A stretch of DNA of 64,000 nt, from NCBI RefSeq assembly GCF_029168945.1, contig NC_083601.1, forward strand, positions 14,660,160-14,724,159, read 5' to 3'. This document shows positions 25,285 through 36,582 of the stretch, piece by piece. Source of the stretch: Cannabis sativa. Its lineage: Eukaryota > Streptophyta > Magnoliopsida > Rosales > Cannabaceae. Below the pieces are notes generated by a model. The model ran no database searches. It was not told the DNA's origin and saw only the letters and a list, made by a program, of their open reading frames with translations. A program made the translations under genes and the position numbers. The first letter of the stretch is position 1. Every line of letters starts with the position of its first letter.

Positions 25285-26759
25285 TTGATGGTTCGAGAAA
25301 TTATTGAGCCAGAAATGGCGGAAGAAGATGAGTCGGATCCCCGTGTCGGATTCGAAAAAATTGTAGAACCAATGGAGGATGTCGAGGAAGTGTCGGTGTG
25401 CGACCTCGACTCCACCAAGGTCCTCCGACTAGGAAAGAGCCTAGAACCGGAGGAAAAAGAAAAAATAATAAAGACACTGAGGGTGCCATTGACGTTTTTG
25501 CATGGTGCCAAGAAAACATGACTGGCATAAGTCCCCACGTCATCACCCATGTCCTCAATGTCAACCTGGACATGCCATCGGTCCAGCAGAAGCGACGTCC
25601 CCTCGACTCAGTAAAGGCTGAAGCCTTAGAGAAAGAGGTGGACAAACTACTAACGAATGGCATGATTCGAGATGTCTACTACCCGGAATGGCTAGCCAAT
25701 CCGGTCCTGGTGCCGAAGCCTAACGGGACCTGGCGGGTTTGTATAGAGTTCACTGATCTAAACAAAGCATGCCCAAAGGATTGCTTCCCTTTGCCAAGGA
25801 TCGACCAAATGGTGGATGCCACCTCCGGATTCAAGTTACTGTCCTTCATGGATGCATACGCCGGTTACAACCAAATTAACATGAATGTAGCGGATCAAGA
25901 GTGCACTAGCTTTAGGACCGATAAGGGGGTATACTGCTACCTACTCATGCCTTTCGGACTGAAAAATGCTGGCCCAACTTATCAAAGAATGGTGAACCGG
26001 ATGTTCAAGGGCCTCTTGGGGCAAAATATGGAGGTGTACGTAGACGACATGCTAGTCAAGTCGAAAGCATGCAGTAGCCACGCGGATGACTTAGAAGAAT
26101 GCTTTGAAGTGGTCTAGAGGTACGGAATGAAACTCAACCCGAAGAAGTGCACTTTCGGGGTTAAGCCAGGGAAGTTTCTGGGCTTCATCGTCAGTCAGAG
26201 GGGAATTGAGGCAAATCTAGAAAAAATTCAAGCTCTCCTGAGCATGCCTTCCCCAAAGAAACACAAAGATGTCCAGAGCTTAACCGGAAAGGTTGCTGCC
26301 CTGAGCCATTTTATTTCCCGTTCCACAGACAAATGCATTCCCTTCTTGAACGTCTTGAAGAAGTGTCAGAAATTTGAATGGTCCGACGAGTGTGAGGAGG
26401 CATTCAATAAACTAAAAGAGCACATGGCCAAGCCACCAATCCTATCAAAGCCCGTTCTCGGAGAGAACTTGTTCTTATACTTAGTCGTCTCCGAGCATGC
26501 GGTCAGCGCGGCCCTAGTCCGGGAAGAGGAGAAAACTCAGCATCCCATGTACTATGTCAGCAAGCGCATGATAGGAGCGGAGACGCGATACCCAGTAATT
26601 GAAAAACTAGTTTTTTGCCTCCTGATGGCCTCGAGAAAGTTAAGACCCTACTTCCAAGCTCACCCAATTAAGGTATTGACCAACCACCCACTCTGGCAAG
26701 TCCTACAAAAGCCAGAGGCGTCCAGAAGGCTCCTCAAATGGGCAATGGAGTTAAGCTAG
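25285..26759 (+). pseudogene. Reverse transcriptase and RNase H of the Tat element
   Basis: Connector 25285-25521, then a -1/+2 frame change near 25470-25500 (the polyprotein continues at GAIDVFAW). The RT palm begins around WLANPVLVPKPNG, with FMDAYAGYNQI and the catalytic YVDDM at 26037-26051. A TAG at 26115 interrupts the frame directly after. The thumb and first RNase H follow in 26127-26759 (MKLNPKKC, LTGKVAALSHFISR), ended by another TAG at 26757. These domains copy element RNA to DNA; this copy is broken at three or more sites. Confidence 0.9.
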
Positions 26760-27350
26760 TTCGATATACACTACTTTCCTTGCATTTCCATAAAAGGGCA
26801 AGCGCTAGGCTTCATCACAGAGTGCACTGAAGCCAAAGCTACCGCAAACATACCCACACCATCAGTCCCAGCGTGGAAAGTATTTGTAGATAGGGCCTCC
26901 AACGAGAATGGATCCAGAGCGGGAGTTGCAATGATATCTCCAAGTGGACTTCGACTCCAAGCAGCCCTACGGTTCGACTTCTCAGCTTCCAACAATGAGG
27001 TCGAATACGAAGCCTTCATAGCAGGGCTGAGATTAGCAAAAACCGTGGGGGCTAAAAGAGTAAAAGTCTACAGCGATTCCCAACTGGTAGTGAACCAGGT
27101 GTCGGGAGAGTATCAGACGCGCGGAGAAAGAATGGCCGCATATGTAGCAATAGTCCGGGAATTGCTCCACGAGTTTGCGAACTACAAGGTGGAAAGAATC
27201 CCCAAAGAAAAGAATGCTCACGCGGACTGTCTGGCTAAGTTAGCTTAAGATAGTGAAATCGAGAAACTGGGGGTGGTACCTGTGGAACGCTTGGCACAGC
27301 CAAGCATCAAAGTAAAAGAGGCCATAACAACAGTTGGGCAATAACCCAGC
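26760..27350 (+). pseudogene. Second (plant-type) RNase H of the Tat element
   Basis: A second RNase H follows the usual gypsy one, a feature of Tat elements thought to have been acquired from a host-type enzyme. Catalytic acidic residues are visible in order: FVDRAS, NEVEYEA, YSDSQLV and HADCLAKLA, across about 26883-27245. The frame stays open between them, but TAA codons at 27246 and 27343 close the linker to integrase. Confidence 0.85.
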
Positions 27351-28587
27351 TGGATGGTCCCCATCATTGAATACATAACAAAAGGTGAGTTGCCCCAAGA
27401 AAGGGCACTGTCCAGAAAGATTCAGTATCAGGCTCACCATTATGTGATGATGGACAAAATTCTCTACCGAAGAGGACTCAGCATGCCTTATTTAAGGTGT
27501 ATATCGGAACCTGAAGCTAAGCAAATTATGCTAGAGGTCCACGAAGGGTTCTGTGGAGACCATACAGGAGGACCAAGTCTCTCAAAGAAAATATTGAGGC
27601 AAGGGTACTTCTGGCCAACAATGAAAAAAAGATTGCATAGACTACGTCCAGAGATGTGATTCGTGCCAAAGGTTCGCGAACATACCGAGAGCTTCTCCCA
27701 ATGAGATTAACCTGATGACTAGTCCCTAGCCCTTCACGGTCTGGGAAAGAGATCTTATTGGGTCCCTTCCAACAGGAAAGGGAGGAGTAAAGTATGCAAT
27801 AGTAGCAGTAGACTACTTCACCAAATGGACGGAGGCTGAGCCAATGAAGACTATAACTGCTAAAAAAGCACTAGACTTTGTTATTAAAAACATAGTGTGT
27901 CGATATGGCTTGCCTCACAAAATAGTCTCTGACAATGGAAAGCAATTCGATTACAAAGAGTTCACTGACTTCTGCAACTAACACGGAGTCATTAAAAGCT
28001 TCTCCGCGGTGGCAAGGCCGCAAATGAACGGACAAGCAGAAGTAGTCAACAAAATCCTAAAGGTCACTCTAAAGAAAAAGCTGCTGTCCTGCAAAAACAA
28101 TTGGCCTGAAGAATTGCCAAGAGTGTTATGGGCCTACCGGACAACCCCAAGAACTACGACCGGCCACTTGCCTTTCTCAATGGCGTACGGTTGTGAAGCA
28201 ATGGTCCCGATAGAAACGTTATTCCCGTCCCACAGGAGAACAACTTATGATCCAGCTACAAACCAAGCTTTATTACAGGAAGCGTTGGATCAGGTTGAAG
28301 AGCTCCGGGACGAGTCTCAAATACGAATGACAGCTTATCAAAAGAAGGTGACTAAATATTTTAACTCTAAAGTTAAAAATAGAAAATTCACTATTGGGGA
28401 TATGGTCTTAAGAAGAGTCTTCCCAGCCACTCAAGAACCCGGAGTGGGGGTACTTGGGCCAAATTGGGAAGGGCCATATGAAATCGAGGATGAGATCGGC
28501 TCCGGAACCTATAAGCTAAAAAGGATGGACGGAACCATTGTGCCAAGGGCTTGGAACGCCGATCATCTCCGGAAGTATTACCAATAG
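27351..28587 (+). pseudogene. Integrase of the Tat element
   Basis: H2C2 zinc domain (VHEGFCGDH ... CDSCQR), then the DDE core with Asp in WERDLIG, Asp in VSDNGKQF and Glu in NGQAEVVNK, then the C-terminal domain to 28587. An extra A in a homopolymer run at about 27626-27632 shifts the frame. TAG at 27727 and TAA at 27979 are in-frame stops. The last part, 28009-28587, is open and ends with the typical GTYKLKRMDG and WNADHLRKYY strand. It would insert element DNA into the genome; it is inactive as read. Confidence 0.9.
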
Positions 28588-28990
28588 TCCAAATATGTTA
28601 ACTTAGGCTTTGTTTAAAGAATTTGTACCGTCAAAATGTATGCAACCTCTAAACTTTAAATAAAACTGAGTGCCTTAAAAACAAAGTTTTCATGCCACTC
28701 AGGGGGGTACTAAGGCATACCACACAGACAGATGTAAAACAAGCCAAAAGTAAAAACAAAGTCAAAGAGAATATGCATCAAAGTGCTTATATATATATAA
28801 AATATCCTGACCCAAAGGGTAGGTCAAAAAAAAAATAATAATACAAAGGGCCTGGAGACGGGCCATAACAATTGTCTCCCCTTAGAAAATAAACAGCTAC
28901 ATAATTAAGATTGCCTCAAAGAAAAGAAAAATAGCTGTAAATAAAAAAAAAAGAGATATGATTACCAAGAAGTGGGTTGGACTCCGTAGC
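28588..28990. other. Spacer between integrase and the antisense gene
   Basis: AT-rich, with a short TA run near 28792. It probably holds both the pol 3' UTR and the antisense gene 3' UTR. No ORF is supported. Confidence 0.5.
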
Positions 28991-31900
28991 CTAATCAATA
29001 CGAGGAGGAAGACGAGGGCCACGACGAGCTTCAAGCATAGCATCAAGCCTCTTCTTCTTCTCCCGGAATTTGGCAAGAGCCTCCTCAGGCTTGGGATAGA
29101 AGTCAAGCTTAATACTTTGGCCATTTGACTGCCAGGCCATATAGACGCCGTCGTCGAAGCGCTTAATGCAGTGCTTGCAGGAGACGGGGGTCAGGAGCTC
29201 ATCTTTTTTAGCCTTCTTCAAGGCCTGGTCTCTAAAGTCCTTCAGCTCCTTCAACTCCACGGCCAGGTTGGCCTTAGACTCCAAGTTCGCCTGGTGCAAC
29301 TCCTCCAGGGACTTCACCTTGGCAACCATTTCGTCCATGGCCTCCCTAGCCTCGCGAAGCTCGCGTCTAGCCCGGGCAGCGGCCTCACCCTCCACCTTCA
29401 GCGCCTCCTGGTGCCTCGCTTCCACCTCGGCCTCCTTCTGCCTAGCCTCCTCTCGAAGCTTCGCCTCCGCGAGGGCCTCCCTCTGCTTGGCCTCCTCCTG
29501 AAGCTTCGCCTCCACGAGGGCCTCCCTCCGTGCAGCCTCCTCCTGGATCGCCCGCCTTTTGACAGACAAGTCCGGAAGGATCCTCATGGCCTCATCTATG
29601 CCCCCAAATTCGGACATGACGTAACCATGGTCAATTAGGGTCTTGGAGAGGCGATCGGTCTCGGCGGTAATCTGGAAAAAGAAGTAAGAGTGAGACAAGG
29701 TGCCGTAGATAAAATATCAAGGAGAAAAATAGATAACAAGTACTCACCGCAGCCATGACAGAGATGATGTCCTGAACTTGGTAGATGGAGTTCCGAGAGG
29801 CGCAGGAAGCATACCTCTTAGGGGGGAATTGCGTCAGGTGGGAGACGAACTGGCTAGTCATCTCCGAGGCAAACGGAGCTAAGATGGGCCCAACAAAACG
29901 GTTAACCAATTCGTCAACGGATCCATATTCAAGTCCCACGGATTTCGGAAGGCTTCCTCCCGGAGAGTATTTTGCTGCTCCTCCCGAAGGATCTTTCTCA
30001 GGGCCTCCACCTCGGCATGCCCCCGACTGTACTCGTTGAGGGCGTAATTATGTTTGGCCACCCAGAGATTCTGCCTCTCCTCATCAGCAAGAACCGGAGT
30101 CAACACTCTGCCGTGAGGCACAGTGTATTCCTCCGCCTCCGAAGGAATCCCAGAGTCATGGCTCGGGGCCGGAGTGTCCACCCTACGGGGCCGCTTAGAA
30201 GGCTCCTCCTCTACCATCTTGCCCTTTTGCTTGCGCTCAAGGGCGACCGGGTCCTCTTCTTCACCTTCTTCAACTTCCTCAACTCCCTCCTCCTCGTCCA
30301 CCAAGACGATGGTGCCTCAAGGGGCATTGGAGGAGGACCTCCCGGGAATGACCAACTGAGAAGCAGCCGGATGTGGGGAAGCATCAGGACTGTAGGCTCC
30401 AGCAAGAGTTGCCAAGAGTTCGTCCATGGACCTGGTTGCTGCAACAAAGAAAATAAGTAAAGTGTTAGCACATTCACGAGACAGCATACACTTAGCAGAA
30501 AAGCAATAAACTAGTCCTACCCCGACTCTCTAATTCGACCCTAACAAAGTCTCGAATCATGGGGCTGGCCTCATCATCCCCGAGATAACTGTCCGAGGGA
30601 AGAAACCAGTTGGAAGATACGTAGGCTAAATGATCCAAAGGAATAGGCACCGAAGGTCCGGAACCCATCCGGGATCGACCTAAATAATGGCCTAAGTGGG
30701 AAAAGTAGTACTCCTTGGCATGATCTCCCCACCGGGTAGAAGGCATTCTAAACCTACAGAGATGCTCATCGAACCCTATGGGCCTAAGACGGGAATACTC
30801 ACGAACGTGAGGAACATAATGTATTGTGAAAGGGGACTTACCGAAACCTGAAGTGCTGGCATCGGGAGCCCCAGTATTTGGTACTGGGACCACGAACTTG
30901 GGTCTAGGGGTCCTCCGCTCCAACAGGGCTCCAATACGAAGGGCCCTTTCGGCGGCCGCCTGGGCCTTGGTGTAAGCCAGCTCCTGTTCCCTCTTGAAGA
31001 GGTACTTCTGGTACTTGTCCTTCGCCATGGCAATGATGTCATCCCGAAACACCTTCTCTGCGACCGGAGCTCTCACGTTCGGGCAGATGACTTTGGAGAG
31101 ATTGTAGTCATCCACCGACTGGTGCCCCAAGATCAACTTGGCCCTCCGACAGTGCTCTGTCGTAACCAACTCCTCGACATCGAGTGTGACAGTTAGTAGT
31201 CCCGTGATTCGTAAGGGGAAACACCGGGTAAGCTGTACAATCCCACACCGCCTGGGGAAGGTCAAGTGGGATGATTCTGAGACTGTGTAGGTATGGGACT
31301 ACACAGCTGAAGAGAGCTTAAATAGATTGATTGGTACTACCTATATCAACAAGGTGCATCTTGTTTTTCGGTAGCGCATCTCGAAAGAACTCCACAGTTA
31401 AGCGTGCTTGGCTTGGAGAAATTTCAGGATGGGTGACCTCCTGGGAAGTTTTCCCAGGAAGCGTGCGAGTGAGGACAAAGCATGCTGGAAACACTCGTGT
31501 TGGTCTGTAGGGTCAGTCATCAGTCCATGAAGCAGCCATAGTGACGTACTCGTGTATAAGAGCCATTATTCCGTGGGTGTAAGGGCCCAATGGAGGCTTG
31601 AAGCGAGGACGTTACATCGAGGGCCTTCTTGTCGTATGTGGCAAAGGTCTTGGCCCGTTGAAGAAATATTTGAGTAGGCTCGGTCAGCATGTAAGGGAGG
31701 ATCCTAACCCACTCCGTGAGAAGCTCTGGGTGATCCATGGCCTGGAAACCGGAGGAGAAGAAGAAGCGGTGACGATATTCCTTCACGTGCTTCTGGTGGT
31801 TGTAAGGGACCGGGCCCTCATTCAAAGGATGGGCTCGGAGACCGTAAAAACCGTCTTTAAGTTTATCTCCCTTTTTAAGGATGGAAACGAGTTCATAAAA

Positions 31901-32361
31901 GTACAAAATTTCAGTCGGACTGGGCGAGCCCCAACTCCGGGCAGCGTAAAAAATAAACAAGCCTAAAGCAGGCGGTAAGCTTGAGGAATAAGTTGGTATG
32001 GCGCAAGGCCGACAAATACAAGGAAGTTAATAAAATAATCTTGGAGAGGGAGCATGGCCCCGACCATAAGGTGTGTCTGGCTCCAGGCTCTGAAGTCCCC
32101 ATAGTTGTGGTTGGGCGTCTCCTCGTCCCGGGGCAGCCGGTGGTAGGTCTAGGAGGTTGAAGGCTTGATGCCTGCCACCACCACGATCTGCTCCAGCTGA
32201 TGGGCGCAGGTCAAAGTAGAATGAAGCTCAGCCGCTTCCCACTCGTTGGTACGGGACTTGTACCCTTCCTGGGCCACAGGACCCTTCATGACCTCCTCTA
32301 GGGTGGCCAAGCGTACTTCTCCCTTCTTTGAGGATTTGGAACCGGATGCAGAAGTAGACAT
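28991..32361 (-). pseudogene. Antisense gene of the Tat element (Transposase_28-like N-part, coiled-coil C-part), broken
   Basis: Reads leftward from ATG at 32361 (MSTSASGSKSSKKGE). The N-terminal part (32361-31520, one frameshift near 32149) contains GLAPYQLIPQAYRLL and ILYFYELVS, resembling the plant 'putative gypsy type transposon' family (Pfam Transposase_28). A Cassandra-like LTR at 31185-31616 cuts the frame. Segment 31184-30492 ends at a plausible donor (GTAGGACT, about 30520). An acceptor TTGTTGCAG near 30440 opens an acidic segment rich in EEE. A second intron with donor GTGAGTACTT near 29747 and acceptor TTTTCCAG near 29673 leads into a long heptad-rich coiled coil (EEAKQREALAEAKLREE-like) ending at 28991. 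The product's function is unknown; it is a structural, non-enzymatic-looking protein. A TATA box lies upstream at 33000-32993. Confidence 0.75.
31185..31616 (+). mobile_element. Cassandra-like TRIM solo LTR with embedded 5S rRNA sequence
   Basis: Begins TGTGACAG and ends CGTTACA. It is flanked by a perfect 5-bp duplication TCGAG (31180-31184 and 31617-31621). Inside, 31391-31448 matches the 3' two-thirds of plant 5S rRNA: AACTCCACAGTTAAGCGTGC (box A region) and AGGATGGGTGACCTCCTGGG (box C region). Cassandra elements are known to carry a 5S-derived RNA polymerase III promoter in their LTRs. Only one LTR is present. It disrupts the antisense gene of the Tat element. Confidence 0.93.
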
Positions 32362-33331
32362 CTTTGGTTCTGAAAAAGATTGAAAAAATCCAGCAGTTAG
32401 GCCCCAAACCAAACCCTAATTCAAAAAGGGAATGGGGGTCCCCTAACCGCTGGAAAGAGGCCCCCTCCGGACACTTGCCAAAAAAGAAAGCCTCAAAAGG
32501 TTCTCCGTGACAAGAGTCGAGTGCAAGAATCCCACAGATAGTGACATTGCAAAAAAGTAAAGAGAGAAAAGGACAAAAGGGTAAAATCGAAAAGACGAGG
32601 TCTGCTCTGAAACCTAAAGTGTCATTACGTGGGGCGAAGATGGTTCCTCGAGAAAAGCATAGCGAAAAGAAGTAATCTAAACGCAAAAGATGAGGAATCT
32701 AACACATCATACGGAAACTCAAACAAAAACATTCCCAGAAGTTCAAACATCCAACCCAAAAATCATAAAATGTGCTATATAAACAAACAGTAAGCAAGTG
32801 TGCTAGACATGAAGAACTTACATGAAGTTTGAAGGCTGAGAGTTGGTTTCGATCGTCGGTAAAACGTAGACTGGCAGCATCGAAGGAATAAACTCAGGAA
32901 ATCAAAGGTGTTTGAAGTTTCTTTTCTCTCTGGAAAGCTTTGAAGAAATTTGGTGAAAGGCTGAAAGTAACCAAATGAAGTAAGAAGACTGGCTTTTATA
33001 GGCCAGAACATGTGTGAGACAGCTATGATTAGCCACCATCGAACGGTTGGGATGGCAATCGATTCGAATTCTATAGATCCAACGGTTGGATTAAATTGTC
33101 ATCAAGACGGTGAAAAACGTTTGAGTACCCGTCTGACACCTATTTAATGCGCCGTATCAATAAATGGACAAGAAATGAATCGACGTCTGCAAAAAGCGAA
33201 TAGCTGCAGTAATGATGGTCATTAATACACCACCACGCGCCCAAAGCACGTGCCAGGAAGCTGATAAGGCAATCGGAAGCGTCTAAGCAAGCCTTGTTCA
33301 CTCCATAACTAAACAAGGCTTGGAGGGTAAA
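32362..33331 (-). other. Promoter and 5' leader of the antisense gene
   Basis: No sense ORF is supported. On the minus strand a TATAAAAG box sits at 33000-32993. About 630 nt separate it from the ATG at 32361, with plausible leader introns. The region ends at 33331 in a purine-rich stretch (GGAGGGTAAA) that can serve as the polypurine tract before the 3' LTR. Confidence 0.6.
32993..33000 (-). promoter_or_regulatory. TATA box of the Tat antisense gene
   Basis: TATAAAAG on the minus strand, oriented toward the antisense ORF. The older remnant keeps an equivalent TATAAATA at 18843-18850 ahead of its homologous ORF, which supports a real, conserved promoter. Confidence 0.65.
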
Positions 33332-34068
33332 TGTTGCCCCTGATTTTGCCCAAAATACGTGGACCAACCGGAGGATGACACGTAGATGGAAAGGGTTTAG
33401 CGTTTGAATAAATCAGTTAATTCTCCTTAAGCGCAGGATTACACTTAGACATGCCTCCCGGAGAAGGCATGTAAGCCTCACATGCTCCCGGAGAGCAGGG
33501 CTATAACAAAGCCTCTCCGGGAGGTGTCAGATTCAATCTGAACAGTCATCTCGCATTCAATGCCGCATGGGAGGAGGCGTATTGGAACTGCCATATGTAT
33601 TAAAGTCTGACGGCACAACCCCCACCTACTAGGCTATGATCAATAAAGTCTAGTGAAGGCTACTCTATGAGGAATCACATCACTCAAAAAGGATAAATGA
33701 CTACATCCATAAAATCCCTACAAAGCCTAGGGATTAGACCATGCATTACCTATGATATATTCATTGGGAATGTGTGGCTTTACTGATAGTTACAGAAATA
33801 CATGTACCTTAATTCTAGGAATCACCCCACATAAATACTATAAATAGCCCTAAACTCATTAAAGAGGGGTCGAGAATTCTGGGTTTCATAAGAACTAGAA
33901 GAGGAAAAATCCACCAAGAACATTCTCTGTAATAAATACTATCATAAATACACAAACTCGTAGACTAAGGCTCATTAACGCCCCAACCACGTAAAAATCT
34001 CTCTCTTAATTCCTAATAGCTTTCTAAACTATTATTATTATATTTGTTGCCGAAAACCTCGGTCAACA
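33332..34068 (+). repeat. 3' LTR of the Tat element
   Basis: 737 bp, TGTTGCCCCTG to GGTCAACA, with TATAAATA at 33839-33846. It is followed directly by the GTTAC duplication. Confidence 0.94.
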
Positions 34069-34215
34069 GTTACAAATCTTTATGAGCAGAGCGAAACCTC
34101 CTTAAATTAGTTGAGGCTGAAGAGGTGGGCTATCACCGCGAGTGAGGACTAAGTGTTTTTGACTCAAGTCATCTGTCACCAAGAAGAGATATCTAATCTA
34201 CATCTAATATTGGAA

Positions 34216-35864
34216 GGGAAATTTCATTTTTTGCCCCTAATAAAACCCCCAATATCAAAATTTAGACCCTTCACTAATTTGTACAAATTAATTCCATTGA
34301 TTACATGAACTTCCCACTTTACCCTTTTCTTAAAAAAATAAAAAAGAAAATTGTTAAAAACTAAAAAAACTTCCCTCTCTCTTCCCTCTCTCTTCCTCTC
34401 TCTCTTCCCTCTCGTGCACCTCTCTCTCTCTAGAAAAAACTGAAAAAGCTTTCCTCTCTCTCTTCCCTGTCAAATGTTTATTTCTCAGTGGACAGTGTTA
34501 GAAAACCGGAGCACACCCCAATCACTCAAGAATCTTACACCATTATAATGGATAAGTAGTGTTTTAAGCATTTTGTTAGATTTTATGTAGTTTGTGTTCG
34601 TTATATGTGTCGTATTTGTTGAAACTAGTATTTTTTGGTTTGAAATGGTAGATATCTGGCAGATCTAGTTTTCTTTCGAAATCTGGGTTTTCCAGAAGTT
34701 ATCGACAGTTTATCGATAGAATATCGATGCTATGTCGATATCATGCTAAGAAAGGTCAGGGATGACCATTATCGACATGTTGTCGACAGTTTGTCGATAT
34801 CATGTCGATTAAAAAGCAAATTAACATACATAATTTATTTGAGAATTTGTCGACACAAAATTGTTGACACACTATCGACATGATGTCGACAATCAATCGA
34901 TATCACACTTAGCAATCACAGAAAGCAATTACATCACATTGTCGCCAACATATCGACATACTGTCGACATGCTATCGATATTCCAAGTATGATCACGCCT
35001 ATTTAGCAAACAAAATTGTCGACACAATGTCGACATCATGTCGACATGAGGTCGATATTATCACACAGAATTAGCAATTAAATCACATTGTCGATAAATT
35101 ATCGATATACCGTCGACAAATTATCGACATTTTAGGTCAAATTTTTTTTATTCTCATTGTGTCGACATCCTATCGATACACCTACGACATCCCATCGATA
35201 TACATTAACAACACAGACAATTTTATTGGTCAAACTACTTTCAATTTTAGGGTTAATTTGCTTTTTAATCGATATGATATCGACAAACTGTCGACAACAT
35301 GTCGATAATGGTCATCCCTGACCTTTCTTAGCAGGATATCGACATAGCATCGATATTCTATCGATAAACTGTCGATAATATCTGGAAAACCCAGATTTCG
35401 ACAGAAAACTAGATCTGCAAGATCTCTACCATTTCAAACCAAAAAATACCAGTTTCAATAAATACGACACATATAACGAAAGCAAACTACATAAAATCTA
35501 ACAAAATGCTTAAAACACAATTTATCCATTATAATGGTGTAAGATTCTTGAGTGATTGGGGTGTGCTCCGGTTTTCTACCACCGCCCACAGAGAAATAAA
35601 CATTCAACAGGGAAGAGAGAGGGAAGTTTTTTCAATTTTTTTTAGAGAGAGAGAGGGGTGCACGAGAGAGAAGAGAGAGAGGAAGAGAGAGGGAAGAGAG
35701 AGGGGGAAGTTTTTTTTAGTTTTTAACAATTTTTTTTTTATTTTTTTTAATAAAAGGGTGAAATAGGAAGTTCATGTAATCAATGGAATTAATTTGTACA
35801 AATTAGTGGAGGGTCTAAATTTTGATATTGGGGGTTTTATTAAGGGCAAAAAATGAAATTTCCC
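34216..35864. mobile_element. Non-autonomous MULE, near-palindromic, 8-bp duplication (1649 bp)
   Basis: Termini GGGAAATTTC / GAAATTTCCC are flanked by a perfect 8-bp duplication TATTGGAA (34208-34215 and 35865-35872). The inverted arms run about 610 bp each (34216 to about 34825 against 35254 to 35864), and the inner parts look about 97% alike. The inner arms and the 430-bp centre are studded with TCGA-centred palindromes (TATCGACA, TGTCGACA, ATCGATA). Arm sequence is shared with the right end of the coding element at 36367-43627, so this is probably its deletion derivative. It has no transposase. Confidence 0.92.
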
Positions 35865-35872
35865 TATTGGAA

Positions 35873-36358
35873 TTTAGTGTTTAGAATTTGTACATAGGAA
35901 TAATTAAGGTGGCATATTTTGTTACGAAAAGAAAATTTTATTTTCATAATAGTAATTAGTTCAAAATTAAAACTAATTTTATACGATATTTACTTAACTC
36001 TATATAATCCCATATATGCATAATAATGTCATATTTATTTATGGTAATATCGGCAATTATTTTTTTTTTATTTTTTTGACAAAATTGTAAGTACTATAAT
36101 TTAGGAGTATTTTTGCCAAATAAAATAATTTAGGCGATAAAAATTTACAAGTACAATAATTTAAGGTATAAATTTTTTTTGTTCAAATAAAAAAATAATT
36201 TTGGTAAATATTTTTGTTTTTTTATTAATGTTAAAATATTCAAATAACGTTAAAAGAGGCACCCTCATTATAAAATTCCAAAATATATATTCTCGAATTA
36301 ATCGCCCATTATTCTGACAAACTTTTCAAATAAGCTTTCACTTACCATTTTCTAAGAA
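35873..36358. other. AT-rich spacer between the two MULEs
   Basis: No gene or repeat boundary is seen between the two target duplications. Confidence 0.5.
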
Positions 36359-36524
36359 TATTAGTAGGGAAATTTCAATTTTTGACCCTAATAAAATACC
36401 CCATTTCAAAATATATACCCTCCACTAATTTATACAAATTAATTCCACTATTACTCATTTGTACCCAAAATACCCCTCAAATTTAATTTTCCTATTCACA
36501 CTCTCTTTCCGTCTTTCCCTCTCT

Positions 36525-36528
<4 letters not shown>

Positions 36529-36582
<54 letters not shown>

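Larger units (their letters stand above)
21829..34068 (+). mobile_element. Full-length Ty3/gypsy retrotransposon, Tat lineage (12.2 kb)
   Basis: LTRs at 21829-22573 and 33332-34068 are flanked by a perfect duplication GTTAC (21824-21828 and 34069-34073). Order: LTR, gag, protease, RT, RNase H, second RNase H, integrase, about 4.7 kb with an antisense gene, LTR. The second RNase H plus an antisense ORF near the 3' LTR are hallmarks of the plant Tat group. Both LTRs look about 4% different by eye. Coding frames carry many stops and frameshifts, so this copy is not autonomous. The 5' LTR begins TTTTGCCCC where the 3' LTR has TGTTGCCCC, a lost terminal TG. It inserted into an older related element. 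Confidence 0.93.

Noticed and set aside
29166..30460. Plus-strand leucine- or serine-rich ORFs
   Set aside because: They mirror the coiled-coil antisense gene and have no family resemblance.
31391..31448. A functional 5S rRNA gene
   Set aside because: Only the 3' two-thirds match, the 5' third is diverged, and the match sits in a TG..CA unit with a 5-bp duplication, i.e. a Cassandra LTR.
21829..34068. Integrated plant pararetrovirus
   Set aside because: LTRs, a 5-bp duplication, integrase and no movement protein identify a retrotransposon.
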